Assembly: GCF_001696685.1 (NCBI RefSeq) | Contig: NZ_MBFG01000006.1 | Location: 1 to 52,816 of the forward strand | Direction: 5' to 3' | Length of the DNA: 52,816 nt | DNA from: Nosocomiicoccus ampullae | GTDB taxonomy: Bacteria; Bacillota; Bacilli; Staphylococcales; Salinicoccaceae | Shown here: positions 8,078 to 16,667 of the stretch, one piece after another | Layout of the letters: each line of letters starts with the position of its first letter | Numbering within the stretch: the stretch's first letter is position 1 | Position numbers and translations under genes: made by a program | The notes under the pieces: model-generated | What the model saw: only the letters and a program-made list of their open reading frames with translations | Told to the model about the DNA's origin: nothing | Database searches by the model: none

Positions 8078-9088
8078 TTAATCTCCTCCTATCGCAGTTA
8101 ACGGATCGATTTTTACGACTTTTATTACTGATAATAGTGCGCCAATTAATGACACGACCATAAATAATCCAAATAATAACACGACTAATTTATTGTTTAC
8201 GAAAAACGGCATCGTTACTGGTAATAAAGTACTCAGTAAGTACGTGAGGCCAATCGCAATTAGTGTACTTAATATAACGATGACGAACACTTCAGTGACG
8301 ATCATCGATACCATGCGCATGTTTTTTGTGCCGATTGCTTTTAAAATACCGTATTCTTTCGTTTTTTGTATCGTTATAACGTAGAAGAATGCACTAATCA
8401 CAATCGCAGAAATGACGAATAAAAACACGATCATTAAATTGAGTGGTAACTGCTCTGCTTGATAGCTCGGGATGCCGTTCATTAAATCTTTTTTCGTAAT
8501 CGTCGTGACACCTTCTGCTTTAAACTCATCGCTACCGACCATAATATTTACGTCCGCTTCTTTAATTTTTTCAAAGCCATTTTTTGTTGTAAAAGCGATT
8601 GGTGTGTGCGCGTACATTTGACGCTTAACAAATCCACTAATCTTATACGTGATATCTGAGTCCTTTACTTCTACTGTATCGCCAACGTTATAGCTTTCTG
8701 CCATCGTACTGTCAACGAGTATTTCATCTTGTCCGTTTGGCTTACTTCCTTCAACAATATTTAAATTCACAGCATTTGTATAAACGAGCTGTACGCTATC
8801 GTTGTTTTCAAATCTTAGAGGTGTCATCGACAGACTTTTATAGCCATTGTCGCGTGCGTCATTTACGACATCTTCACTTAACACCGACTGCTGAATCTCG
8901 TTGTTTGAATCGTCTTCAATTAGAATTTCTTCACCAGACAATGACTCGATCATTGATATATTATCTTTTCCAAGCCCTTGTGCTAAACTTGAAACAAACA
9001 TGACTAAAAATGCGAGTAAAAATAAAATTATGCCGATCATTAAGTATTTGAATTTATAGTATTTGAGTTCTTTAAAAGCGATTTTCAT
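8078..9088 (-). CDS. hrtB: Heme efflux ABC transporter permease HrtB (FtsX/MacB type)
   Basis: The 336-residue protein has one N-terminal membrane helix (about 12-35), a large extracytoplasmic domain, and three C-terminal helices typical of FtsX-family permeases. In the HrtAB system this subunit binds heme in the membrane and HrtA drives its release. The first gene of the operon, it starts 78 bases from hssR and is preceded by a GGAAGGG site. An HssR direct repeat lies in that gap, so transcription should rise on heme exposure. The protein looks complete. Confidence 0.88.
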   Translation of the reverse strand: MKIAFKELKYYKFKYLMIGIILFLLAFLVMFVSSLAQGLGKDNISMIESLSGEEILIEDDSNNEIQQSVLSEDVVNDARDNGYKSLSMTPLRFENNDSVQLVYTNAVNLNIVEGSKPNGQDEILVDSTMAESYNVGDTVEVKDSDITYKISGFVKRQMYAHTPIAFTTKNGFEKIKEADVNIMVGSDEFKAEGVTTITKKDLMNGIPSYQAEQLPLNLMIVFLFVISAIVISAFFYVITIQKTKEYGILKAIGTKNMRMVSMIVTEVFVIVILSTLIAIGLTYLLSTLLPVTMPFFVNNKLVVLLFGLFMVVSLIGALLSVIKVVKIDPLTAIGGD

Positions 9089-9125
9089 TGGCTATCCCTT
9101 CCTTCACTGTGTATATTACACCGCT

Positions 9126-9145
9126 ACTATGAACTCAATATGAAC
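9126..9145 (-). promoter_or_regulatory. HssR operator (direct repeat) in the hrtB promoter
   Basis: Read on the minus strand: GTTCATATT-GA-GTTCATAGT. This is a near-perfect match to the direct repeat known for Staphylococcus aureus HssR (GTTCATATT, two bases, GTTCATATT). A TAATAT-like -10 follows at suitable distance toward hrtB. It lies in the 78-bp divergent gap between hrtB and hssR. Confidence 0.88.
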
Positions 9146-9166
9146 AAATTATTTTAGGAGGAAATT

Positions 9167-9829
9167 ATGGTTAACATTTTAATTGTAGACGACGAAGCGT
9201 CCCTTCGTGATATGGTCGCATCAAAGTTACAGCCTGACTACACACCTTTTCTAGCTGAAGACGCTATGCAAGCTTTCGATATTTTACAAGATGAAAACAT
9301 ACACCTCGCTGTTGTCGACGTTATGATGCCGTATATGAACGGATTTGAACTATGTAAACATATAAAAAATGATTACGATATACCGGTCATTATGCTTACA
9401 GCGAGAAGTGAATTATACGATAAACGTGAAGCGTATCAAGCGGGAACGGATGATTATATGACGAAACCATTTGAACCAGAAGAGTTAAAATTTAGAATTG
9501 AAGCGGTCCTTTCAAGATACGGTCAATCATCAAGTACGACGATTGGGAATGTCACTTTAGATAGTAATGCGTACTTAATTGAAGTCGATTCTGAAACACT
9601 ATATTTCCCGAGAAAAGAATTCGAGTTGCTCGAGAAGCTTTTCATCAATTATCCGAATGTATGTAGTAGAGATATGCTCATTGAAGAAATTTGGGGATAT
9701 GACTTTGAAGGTGACGAACGTACAGTAGACGTGCATATTAAACGTGTGAGAAAACGACTCAGTGCTGTAAACTCTCGTATTGAGATTAAAACAGTGCGCG
9801 GGATTGGATATCAAGTCCATGAACTTTAA
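9167..9829 (+). CDS. hssR: Heme response regulator HssR (OmpR family)
   Basis: The 220-residue protein has a receiver domain (acidic pocket D8-D9, phosphoacceptor D51 in VVDVMMP, K100 in TKPFEP) and an OmpR-type winged-helix DNA-binding domain (about 125-218). Long stretches match staphylococcal HssR, for example DYDIPVIMLTAR and GDERTVDVHIKR. When HssS is activated by heme, HssR should bind the adjacent direct repeat and turn on hrtBA. AGGAGG precedes the ATG. The 3' end overlaps hssS by 11 bases. Confidence 0.93.
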   Translation: MVNILIVDDEASLRDMVASKLQPDYTPFLAEDAMQAFDILQDENIHLAVVDVMMPYMNGFELCKHIKNDYDIPVIMLTARSELYDKREAYQAGTDDYMTKPFEPEELKFRIEAVLSRYGQSSSTTIGNVTLDSNAYLIEVDSETLYFPRKEFELLEKLFINYPNVCSRDMLIEEIWGYDFEGDERTVDVHIKRVRKRLSAVNSRIEIKTVRGIGYQVHEL

Positions 9830-11159
9830 ACATTTGTCGACACGTTTTATCGTCATTACACTCGTTGTTATGGCAATAAGCAGCATACTCGCATTCCTAC
9901 TCTCAAACGTCTACTACCATTTTTATGAGAAAGAAAAAAACGACGCGCGCATTACTGAAACGTTATTAAAACAAAAAGAGTTTATAGAAAATGATAAGAG
10001 ACCTGCTGAAGAAATTTTTAATCAAATCGCGAGTTTAGACTTTCAACTCGTCGTGATTAAAAACGGAGAAAAACAATTTTACGGCGATCCGTTTCGACTC
10101 GATAACTTACCAGAAGATGCACTGCAAGATGACATCTATCACGGAATTAAAAATCGACCGTTCAACATTTTAATTACAGGATTCTTTGACAATGAAACGA
10201 AAAACACAGTCGGTACAAATGTCACGATTCACGGTGAGACGTATTCCGTATTTATGCGCCCGAACGTCGGAGAAAGTATGGGAGAGTTTCGTATATTTTT
10301 AGCGATTCTACTGAGTCTTTTAATCGTATTCTCGATTATATTTGTTGCTTTATCGTCTAACTTTATAATCGCACCGGTCATTCGGTTAAAGAATTTCGCC
10401 AGTGACATAAGGTTAGGAAAATATACGACAGAAAACATTGTCACTAGACGCGATGAAATCGGAACACTGCAACGTGAGATGGCGCATATGAGTCAAGCGA
10501 TTCGTGATCAACAAAAAACGAACGAACGATTCGTTGCTAACGTCTCACACGAAATCCAGTCCCCGATCGCGAACTTACTCATGCAACTTGAATCATTAAA
10601 ACGAGAATACAATAAAGACACGATTCAAAATATGGAACACCAGGCGAAGCGACTGAGCGGGTTAACAAAGCAACTGTTACTCCTCGCTTCAATTGAACAG
10701 AGTGAATCACAGCTAAAGAAAACGCACTTCGGTGCACGACCATTTATTAACGAAATCGTCCAAAGTCAGTCATACATGCTCGACCAAAAAGAAATCTTTT
10801 TAATGACGCACGTTGAAGATATCGAAATATATGGAAGCAGCCATCTCTTATATCAGGCGATTACGAACCTACTCACTAACGCAATTAAATACACGAATCA
10901 TTACGGTGAAATCAATATCTATGTCAGAAAAAACAATGAGCGCGTAGCAATCATCGTAGAAGATGACGGCATCGGTATGAACGAAGACACAAAATCGCAT
11001 CTCTTTGAGAGATTCCATAAAGACCATCGCGCCGAAGACAACATCCCATCAAACGGTCTTGGAATGGCAATCGTTAAAGAAATCATCGACCTACACGGCG
11101 GTGAAATAGAAGTAGAGTCTGAAGAAGGAAAAGGTACGAAAATAACGGTGACGGTTTAA
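9819..11159 (+). CDS. hssS: Heme sensor histidine kinase HssS
   Basis: With the ATG at 9819 the protein has 446 residues: membrane helix about 8-30, an extracytoplasmic sensor domain, a second helix about 160-185, HAMP linker, H-box VSHEIQSP, N-box NLLTNAIKYT, and DDGIGM and GLGMAI of the ATPase domain. The sensor segment HGIKNRPFNILITGFFDN is nearly the same as in staphylococcal HssS, which detects heme stress. I chose 9819 over upstream starts because the protein then opens with MNFKHLSTRF next to the first helix; no strong ribosome site is seen, so it is probably translationally coupled to hssR. Confidence 0.92.
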   Translation: MNFKHLSTRFIVITLVVMAISSILAFLLSNVYYHFYEKEKNDARITETLLKQKEFIENDKRPAEEIFNQIASLDFQLVVIKNGEKQFYGDPFRLDNLPEDALQDDIYHGIKNRPFNILITGFFDNETKNTVGTNVTIHGETYSVFMRPNVGESMGEFRIFLAILLSLLIVFSIIFVALSSNFIIAPVIRLKNFASDIRLGKYTTENIVTRRDEIGTLQREMAHMSQAIRDQQKTNERFVANVSHEIQSPIANLLMQLESLKREYNKDTIQNMEHQAKRLSGLTKQLLLLASIEQSESQLKKTHFGARPFINEIVQSQSYMLDQKEIFLMTHVEDIEIYGSSHLLYQAITNLLTNAIKYTNHYGEINIYVRKNNERVAIIVEDDGIGMNEDTKSHLFERFHKDHRAEDNIPSNGLGMAIVKEIIDLHGGEIEVESEEGKGTKITVTV

Positions 11160-11263
11160 ATAGACCGAATTTACTGCGTAAATTCGATTATTATACTATC
11201 TCTTAGATTGATGCATTTTAATTTATTTTAAATACTTTATCACTATATGTTGATAAAAGATTT

Positions 11264-11306
11264 CATAAGTAATAGTTGTATATTGCACTATTACTTATGA
11301 TTTTTT
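11264..11306 (+). terminator. Rho-independent terminator after hssRS
   Basis: CATAAGTAATAG (11264-11275) and CTATTACTTATG (11288-11299) form a perfect 12-base stem, followed by ATTTTTT. Confidence 0.85.
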
Positions 11307-11349
11307 ATACAATAGTCCATATTTAAAACCATCAGTTTTGCTAAGGTTT

Positions 11350-11973
11350 TTAATTATATTCTTCTAAGAATTTTACTGAAGATAAATATTGTTGATAATC
11401 TAAAATTGCTTTAATAATTTTTTGGAAATTTATTACTAAATCTTCAGTAATTAGACTCTCATTTTCTATATTTTTGGAGAATGAGTAAAATTCATCGATT
11501 TCTTCTTTAGTATTAAGGACTAAATTATCTTCAGGCCCATGATATATCATTCGGTTATGATAATATAAATCATAGAGCTCTGTGATTAACTCTTTAGCAC
11601 TTCTAACATTGAGTTCTTGGCGCAAATATCTTGGATTTGTTATAAGCTCATATTCATGCGACGATATATTTCCTTCCCCACCTCCACCGCCGGTATCTAA
11701 TCCACCTCTATTTTCTTCAAGTTTCTGTTGCAATAATCTGTTTTTATCATAAATTAGCTCTAATTGCTTCTTAATGCTATTCTCTCTGTTAGCTAGCTCT
11801 AAAATAATGTTTGAAGATTCTAGTTTAATATCATCAGCTTCTCTTATTTTATTAATTAACACATCGAAAAGTTTCTTAAATTCTTTATAAAATATTAATA
11901 TTACTAACAAAATTAAAATAGGAAAAGTAAAATGCATATATAACATTTCAAATGTACTATATATTTTATTCAT
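11350..11973 (-). CDS. Membrane-anchored coiled-coil protein, unknown function, next to the AbiF-like gene
   Basis: The 207-residue protein has one N-terminal membrane helix (about 14-32), a long charged coiled-coil-like helix (about 35-88), a glycine-rich linker (GGLDTGGGGGEG, about 90-101) and a helical C-terminal domain (about 105-207). I recognise no family. It diverges from the AbiF-like gene across 145 bp that also carry that gene's promoter and leader RNA. Its composition is AT-rich like its neighbour and unlike the flanking chromosomal genes. A partner role in defence is inferred from position only. AAGGTG precedes the ATG. Confidence 0.7.
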   Translation of the reverse strand: MNKIYSTFEMLYMHFTFPILILLVILIFYKEFKKLFDVLINKIREADDIKLESSNIILELANRENSIKKQLELIYDKNRLLQQKLEENRGGLDTGGGGGEGNISSHEYELITNPRYLRQELNVRSAKELITELYDLYYHNRMIYHGPEDNLVLNTKEEIDEFYSFSKNIENESLITEDLVINFQKIIKAILDYQQYLSSVKFLEEYN

Positions 11974-12008
11974 CTAACACACCTTCTATCAACAATAATT
12001 TGTTTCTA

Positions 12009-12037
12009 TTGACTATTATTAAATATTATTATATTAT
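12009..12037 (+). promoter_or_regulatory. Sigma-A promoter of the AbiF-like locus
   Basis: TTGACT (12009-12014) and TATTAT (12032-12037) stand 17 bases apart. Transcription would start near 12044, about 75 bases before the coding region, leaving room for a short leader RNA. Confidence 0.7.
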
Positions 12038-12043
12038 GACTCT

Positions 12044-12102
12044 AATAGGACTCCCCGCACCTCTCATCTATGATGATGTGTCCCAGTGGGAGACATTTTT
12101 TT
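12044..12102 (+). ncRNA. Candidate abiF-type small RNA upstream of the AbiF-like gene
   Basis: Between the promoter and the start codon lies a segment of about 59 nt that can form a small CATC-TAT-GATG hairpin and then a terminator-like hairpin: TGTCCC pairs with GGG-ACA (two bases bulged), followed by seven T (12096-12102). Most transcripts would therefore end as a short RNA before the gene. An abiF RNA motif upstream of AbiF-type genes is known from comparative RNA searches, and the placement fits. I have not matched the consensus, so the family assignment is an inference. Confidence 0.5.
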
Positions 12103-12118
12103 ATAAAGGTGAAGACGT

Positions 12119-12970
12119 TTGAAAGACTTAAAGCCTCCAATAACTTATGATGAGCAAATCGCTAAATTAGAGCAAAGAGGTTGTTCAATTACTGATAAAG
12201 AACAAACTAAAAAGATTCTTTCTCAAATTAACTACTATAAAATTTCAGCTTACTTACTTCCTTTTAAGACTCAGAACGATAAATATCAAAATATCGATTT
12301 TAATCGACTTTATAATATTTACCTTTTCGATAGAGAACTTAGAAATTTAATTCTCGAAATGATAGAACCTATTGAAACAGACTTGAAGACTAAGTTAGCA
12401 TATTATTGTGCACATAAATATGGTTCAGAAGGTTATTTAAATAAGAATAATTTTAATGCTATGCACAATCATACAAAATTCCTTGAAACAATCGAAAAGC
12501 TAAAAAGAAAGCAAAAGGATAAACTGTATGTTAAACACCATAAGAAAAACTATAATTCTCGTTTCCCAATATGGGTTATGGTAGAAATGTTTTCTCTTAC
12601 AACTACTTCAATTTTTTATAGTGACTTAAAAATAAGTGATCAAAAGCAAATCGCTCATTTATATAGAATAAATTATGCAAAGTTAAAAAGTTGGTTCCAT
12701 TGTATAACTATTCTACGTAATATATGCGCGCACACTGATCGTATTTACTATAATACATTTACACAAATACCAAAAGGGTTTAACAACAATTCGCGCAATA
12801 GAAGTTTGTGGCCATTATTTGTAATTATAAAGGAATTATATCCTGATAAAAATACATGGAATAATGAAATTCTTTCACGATTTAAAAATCTTATTAAAAA
12901 GTACGAAAGTCATATTGATCTCCATCACTTAGGCTTTGAGATAGACTTTCAAAATGATTTAAAGAAATAG
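12119..12970 (+). CDS. Abi_2/AbiF-like HEPN abortive-infection protein
   Basis: The 283-residue protein opens with the Abi_2 pattern (PPITYDEQIAKLEQRGCSI, then INYYKISAYLLPF near residue 40) and has a C-terminal HEPN motif R-N-I-C-A-H (about 201-206) in ILRNICAHTDRIYY. HEPN domains with R-x4-H are metal-independent ribonucleases; AbiF relatives act in abortive infection and have been linked to the origin of Cas13. The start is TTG, preceded by AAAGGTGA. It appears intact, unlike the relative at 2006-2976. The short RNA upstream and the divergent membrane protein may belong to the same system. Confidence 0.85.
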   Translation: MKDLKPPITYDEQIAKLEQRGCSITDKEQTKKILSQINYYKISAYLLPFKTQNDKYQNIDFNRLYNIYLFDRELRNLILEMIEPIETDLKTKLAYYCAHKYGSEGYLNKNNFNAMHNHTKFLETIEKLKRKQKDKLYVKHHKKNYNSRFPIWVMVEMFSLTTTSIFYSDLKISDQKQIAHLYRINYAKLKSWFHCITILRNICAHTDRIYYNTFTQIPKGFNNNSRNRSLWPLFVIIKELYPDKNTWNNEILSRFKNLIKKYESHIDLHHLGFEIDFQNDLKK

Positions 12971-12999
12971 CTGAGATATTAAATATCTCAGCTATTTCT
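12963..12999. terminator. Bidirectional terminator between abiF-like and lcp genes
   Basis: A perfect 18-base stem (12963-12980 with 12982-12999) with a one-base loop overlaps the 3' ends of both convergent genes. The T runs on each side are short. Confidence 0.75.
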
Positions 13000-13981
13000 A
13001 TTCTATCTCTAAATTCTCTTTATACTTTCTCTCTGCTTCTTTTAGACTGTCTTCGTCAGGTAAGAAATACCATAATCCGTCTTCCATAGTTTCTCCAGTA
13101 CCCTCTAATTGAATACGTTCAACATTACGGCGTGCACCATTATATTTAGTACCGATATCTTGAATATCTGCCATCGTTAAGTCTGTTTTTACATTGTAGC
13201 CAAGTGTGTCTACAATCGAGTTAATTCTCGTAATTGAACCAACGGATAATAACTTTTGACCTAATGCCTCAACGACGAGTTGTTGACGATCCTGACGACC
13301 AAAGTCACCACCAGAACCTTCTTCATAACGACTTCTCGTAAACGCGAGAGCCTCTGTACCATCCATGTCATAAGGTAATCCCTTTACATACGAATTCCCT
13401 TTTACAGTAAACGTAGCATTACTTGTAACAGTAACACCACCAACGATATCTATTAGATCCTTAAGGCCATCCATATTAATGCTTACATAGTGGTCTATCG
13501 GTACATCCATTAAATTCTCAAGGGAATCCTTAGCCATACTTGGTCCACCATATGCATATGCGTGGTTAATTTTCTCAACCGTACCATTCCCTACAATTTC
13601 AGCACGCGTATCTCTCGGGACACTCACCATTACTGTTTTGTCAGTATTTGGATTCACTGATAAAAGAATAATCGAATCCGAACGTTCTCCAAGTCCATCT
13701 CGAGATTCATCAGAGTCAATACCGAATAAAGCGATCGAAATCGGGTCTTTTTTATCAACATTTACATCTTCTCTTCTAAGTTTAGAAGCTTGTCTCTCTT
13801 CCGTACCTTCATTAATACTCGTACTCAATTGGTTTAACTTATAAAAAGTAAACCCTGCAAAAGCTGCACCTGCGATAATAAATAAAAGAAAACATGTGAT
13901 TAGTACTTTTAGCCATACAGGCATTTTCTTTTTACGACGTCTACGTTTTCTTATCTTTTTTGGTTGCTCTTCCATAATCAT
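12998..13981 (-). CDS. LytR-CpsA-Psr (LCP) family cell-wall polymer ligase
   Basis: The 327-residue protein has a strongly basic cytoplasmic tail (KKIRKRRRRKKK), one membrane helix (about 22-44) and an extracellular LCP domain (about 80-290). The domain holds FGIDSDES, SVPRDTRAEI and the arginine-rich DFGRQDRQQ segment that contact the polyprenyl-phosphate substrate. LCP enzymes transfer teichoic acids or capsule from lipid carrier to peptidoglycan. Being last in the cap operon, it probably attaches the polymer made there. AAAGGG precedes the ATG; transcription ends at the bidirectional hairpin. Confidence 0.9.
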   Translation of the reverse strand: MIMEEQPKKIRKRRRRKKKMPVWLKVLITCFLLFIIAGAAFAGFTFYKLNQLSTSINEGTEERQASKLRREDVNVDKKDPISIALFGIDSDESRDGLGERSDSIILLSVNPNTDKTVMVSVPRDTRAEIVGNGTVEKINHAYAYGGPSMAKDSLENLMDVPIDHYVSINMDGLKDLIDIVGGVTVTSNATFTVKGNSYVKGLPYDMDGTEALAFTRSRYEEGSGGDFGRQDRQQLVVEALGQKLLSVGSITRINSIVDTLGYNVKTDLTMADIQDIGTKYNGARRNVERIQLEGTGETMEDGLWYFLPDEDSLKEAERKYKENLEIE

Positions 13982-14064
13982 GAGACACCCTTTCTAATGT
14001 TTCACACCATGTGAAGTTACAATATTCTTCAAAACTTTAAATATAATATACTCACTCACCTTTT

Positions 14065-15882
14065 CTATGCATGGGATTTTGAGTTATTAGCATAATTAAT
14101 TATCTTCTCTTTTGTGAAAGATTCCTTTAAATCTTCAAGAAAAACATTAACTTCATCAGTCGTTACAGTTCCTACTTTCCCTCTATATATACCCTCATAC
14201 ACTTGTTCTGGATGTATCTCGTCTTCATTTAACAACTCTTCAAACAGTTTCTCACCCGGTCTAATACCAGTGAACTCTATACCAATCTCCTCTTGACTAT
14301 AACCACTTAAACGGATCATTTTTCTCGCGAGATCTACTATTTTAACTGGTTCACCCATATCTAGAACGAACACTTCTCCACCTTCTGCAAGTGCACCTGC
14401 TTGTAGTACAAGTCGTGATGCTTCTGGTATTGTCATGAAGTATCTCGTCATTTCTGGATGTGTCACTGTTACTGGTCCACCCGCTTCTATTTGTTTTTTA
14501 AATAGTGGGATTACTGATCCTCTTGAACCAAGTACGTTTCCAAATCTTACTGCGACAAAGTCTGTCGTACTGTCTTCATCATTTAAGCTTTGAACAATCA
14601 TTTCTGCGACACGTTTTGTTGCACCCATGACGTTTGGTGGGTTTACTGCTTTGTCTGTTGAAACCATCACGAATTTTCTTACGCCTGCTTTTTTGGCCGC
14701 TTCTGCGGTATATTTCGTTCCGAAGATGTTGTTTTGTACCGCTTCTTCTGGGTTGTATTCCATAAGTGGTACGTGTTTATGGGCTGCTGCATGGTAAACT
14801 GCAAATGGTTTATATTTCTCCATAACTTTTTCCATTCGCTCTTTGTCTTTAATGTCAGCAATTATTGGCACGATGTCGATTGCTTCTCCATATTGCTCAG
14901 TGAGTTCTCTATGTATTAAGTATATACTGTTCTCACCGTGTCCTAAAAGGATAATTCTTTCCGGTCCAAACTTGCATATTTGTCTGCAAATCTCTGAACC
15001 AATAGACCCACCTGCGCCTGTGATGAGTACTACCTTCCCTGTTAATTGTTTTGAAATCATTGCTGTGTCTAGTTCTACCGGTTCTCTTCCGAGTAAGTCT
15101 TCCACTTCTACTTTCTTTAGTTGACTAACTTCTAGCTGACCAGACATTACTTCCTCGATATTCGGCATTCTTAATACTTCTACACCCATACCTTCACATT
15201 TTTTTGCAATTTCATTATATCGATTATTTTTTAATGAAGGTATCGCAATAATCACTTTTTTAATTTTATATTTTGATATAAGCGAAGGAATATCTTCTCC
15301 TGTCCCTTGTACTTTAATCCCTGTCGTTATAGACATTCCTTGCTTATTTAAATCATCATCTACTACCGTTACTGGCTCCATTCCCATATAAGGAGTTGTA
15401 AGCATTTGACGTATGAGTAAGGATCCACCTCTACCTGCACCTACGATAAGTGTTGGTATTTTCTCAATATCTTTATCTGATAAAAATTGCTTTCTTATGA
15501 TTCTCCATGAAAGTCTTGAGCCTCCAATTAATAGAAGGTGCATCATCCATGTTATAAAATATAATCTAAAAAATGGGGGACTCTGTGTAAATAATGATAC
15601 TAATATCATCGTCGATATCATAGAAGCTGAAACAGCTTTTACAATGAGTAGCAATTCGTTTACACTTGCATATTCCCATGCTCGATGATACAAATTAAAC
15701 ACAGCAGAGAATACATGATGACTGACTAGTAAAATTCCGGCGGTTAATAAAAGTTTGCTAAGCAAGTAACCTTCAAAATAAGGCTCTAGTATGTAATAAC
15801 TTAAGTAAATTGAAAATGTCACTATTAATGAATCTATAAGCATTAATAGAAAAATTCTAAATTTAATAGATGGTGGCTTCAT
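14065..15882 (-). CDS. capD: CapD-type UDP-N-acetylglucosamine 4,6-dehydratase, membrane-bound
   Basis: The 605-residue protein starts with four or five membrane helices (to about 130), then a first Rossmann-like fold (LIVGAGRGGSLLIRQ) and a catalytic SDR domain with GAGGSIGSE (about residue 290). The catalytic motif reads STDKAVNPPNVMGATKR, that is S-M-K in place of S-Y-K, as in the long WbpM/CapD enzymes. It should start synthesis of deoxy-amino sugars for the surface polysaccharide. It lies between capC and lcp in the cap operon; AAAGGAG precedes the ATG. Confidence 0.92.
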   Translation of the reverse strand: MKPPSIKFRIFLLMLIDSLIVTFSIYLSYYILEPYFEGYLLSKLLLTAGILLVSHHVFSAVFNLYHRAWEYASVNELLLIVKAVSASMISTMILVSLFTQSPPFFRLYFITWMMHLLLIGGSRLSWRIIRKQFLSDKDIEKIPTLIVGAGRGGSLLIRQMLTTPYMGMEPVTVVDDDLNKQGMSITTGIKVQGTGEDIPSLISKYKIKKVIIAIPSLKNNRYNEIAKKCEGMGVEVLRMPNIEEVMSGQLEVSQLKKVEVEDLLGREPVELDTAMISKQLTGKVVLITGAGGSIGSEICRQICKFGPERIILLGHGENSIYLIHRELTEQYGEAIDIVPIIADIKDKERMEKVMEKYKPFAVYHAAAHKHVPLMEYNPEEAVQNNIFGTKYTAEAAKKAGVRKFVMVSTDKAVNPPNVMGATKRVAEMIVQSLNDEDSTTDFVAVRFGNVLGSRGSVIPLFKKQIEAGGPVTVTHPEMTRYFMTIPEASRLVLQAGALAEGGEVFVLDMGEPVKIVDLARKMIRLSGYSQEEIGIEFTGIRPGEKLFEELLNEDEIHPEQVYEGIYRGKVGTVTTDEVNVFLEDLKESFTKEKIINYANNSKSHA

Positions 15883-15899
15883 GAGAATCTCCTTTCACG

Positions 15900-16667
15900 T
15901 TAAAAAATGCCTAAAAACTTTTTACGTTGTGTAGGCTCTTCTGGTCGGTTCGTATAAACTCTTTCTTTATTTAAAAGACTTTCAGCATTTTTGATCATTT
16001 GATTCAATTCATCATGATATGCTTTTAGTTTCTTATTTCTAAATAGACTATCCATTATAAACGGACGACTGTCTACGTTATGTGCATCGGATGCTATAAA
16101 ATGAACTAAATTATAATCAATCATTTGTAAGCTCACTTGTTGAAGCTTCTTCCCTAAGCCACCGTTTAATGATGTTGTCGTCAGTTGAGCGAGTGCTCCA
16201 CTGTTAACGAGTTCATATAATAGTTTCAAATCATTTGCGATCGCCTTATTTCTTTCTGGATGAGCGATGATTGGTGTATATCCTCTTTTTTGTAATTCGA
16301 ATATTATCTGCTTCGTTGAAGACGGTACATGACCTGATGGTAATTCAATTAAGATATATTGAGAGTTCGCTAAAGCAATCGCCTGATTCGAATCTAACTC
16401 TTTAAACAATTCATCTTTAATTCTTATTTCTTGTCCAGGATGTAAATTTATACCGATATCTTGAACTTCTTTTTGAGCTTTAAGAAATTCGAGTCCTTCA
16501 TAAACATTTTTTGCTTCATTATCCCAATTCGGATGTAAATGATGAGGTGTAACGATAATATCAGTTACACCTTCATTTTTTGCTTGCTTTAAAAGTTCAA
16601 TCGCATCTTCTAAATTTTTAGGTCCATCATCAATACCAACTAAAACATGTGAATGTATATCTATCAT
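15900..16667 (-). CDS. capC: Tyrosine-protein phosphatase CapC/CpsB (PHP family)
   Basis: The 255-residue manganese-dependent phosphatase of the PHP fold opens with the metal-binding MIDIHSHVLVGIDDG and carries TPHHLHPNW, the helix with HPERNK and the late SDAHN motif. It removes phosphate from the tyrosine cluster of the partner kinase CapB and so controls polysaccharide assembly. Its start overlaps the capB stop by one base, typical of coupled genes. Length and motifs are normal. Confidence 0.93.
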   Translation of the reverse strand: MIDIHSHVLVGIDDGPKNLEDAIELLKQAKNEGVTDIIVTPHHLHPNWDNEAKNVYEGLEFLKAQKEVQDIGINLHPGQEIRIKDELFKELDSNQAIALANSQYILIELPSGHVPSSTKQIIFELQKRGYTPIIAHPERNKAIANDLKLLYELVNSGALAQLTTTSLNGGLGKKLQQVSLQMIDYNLVHFIASDAHNVDSRPFIMDSLFRNKKLKAYHDELNQMIKNAESLLNKERVYTNRPEEPTQRKKFLGIF

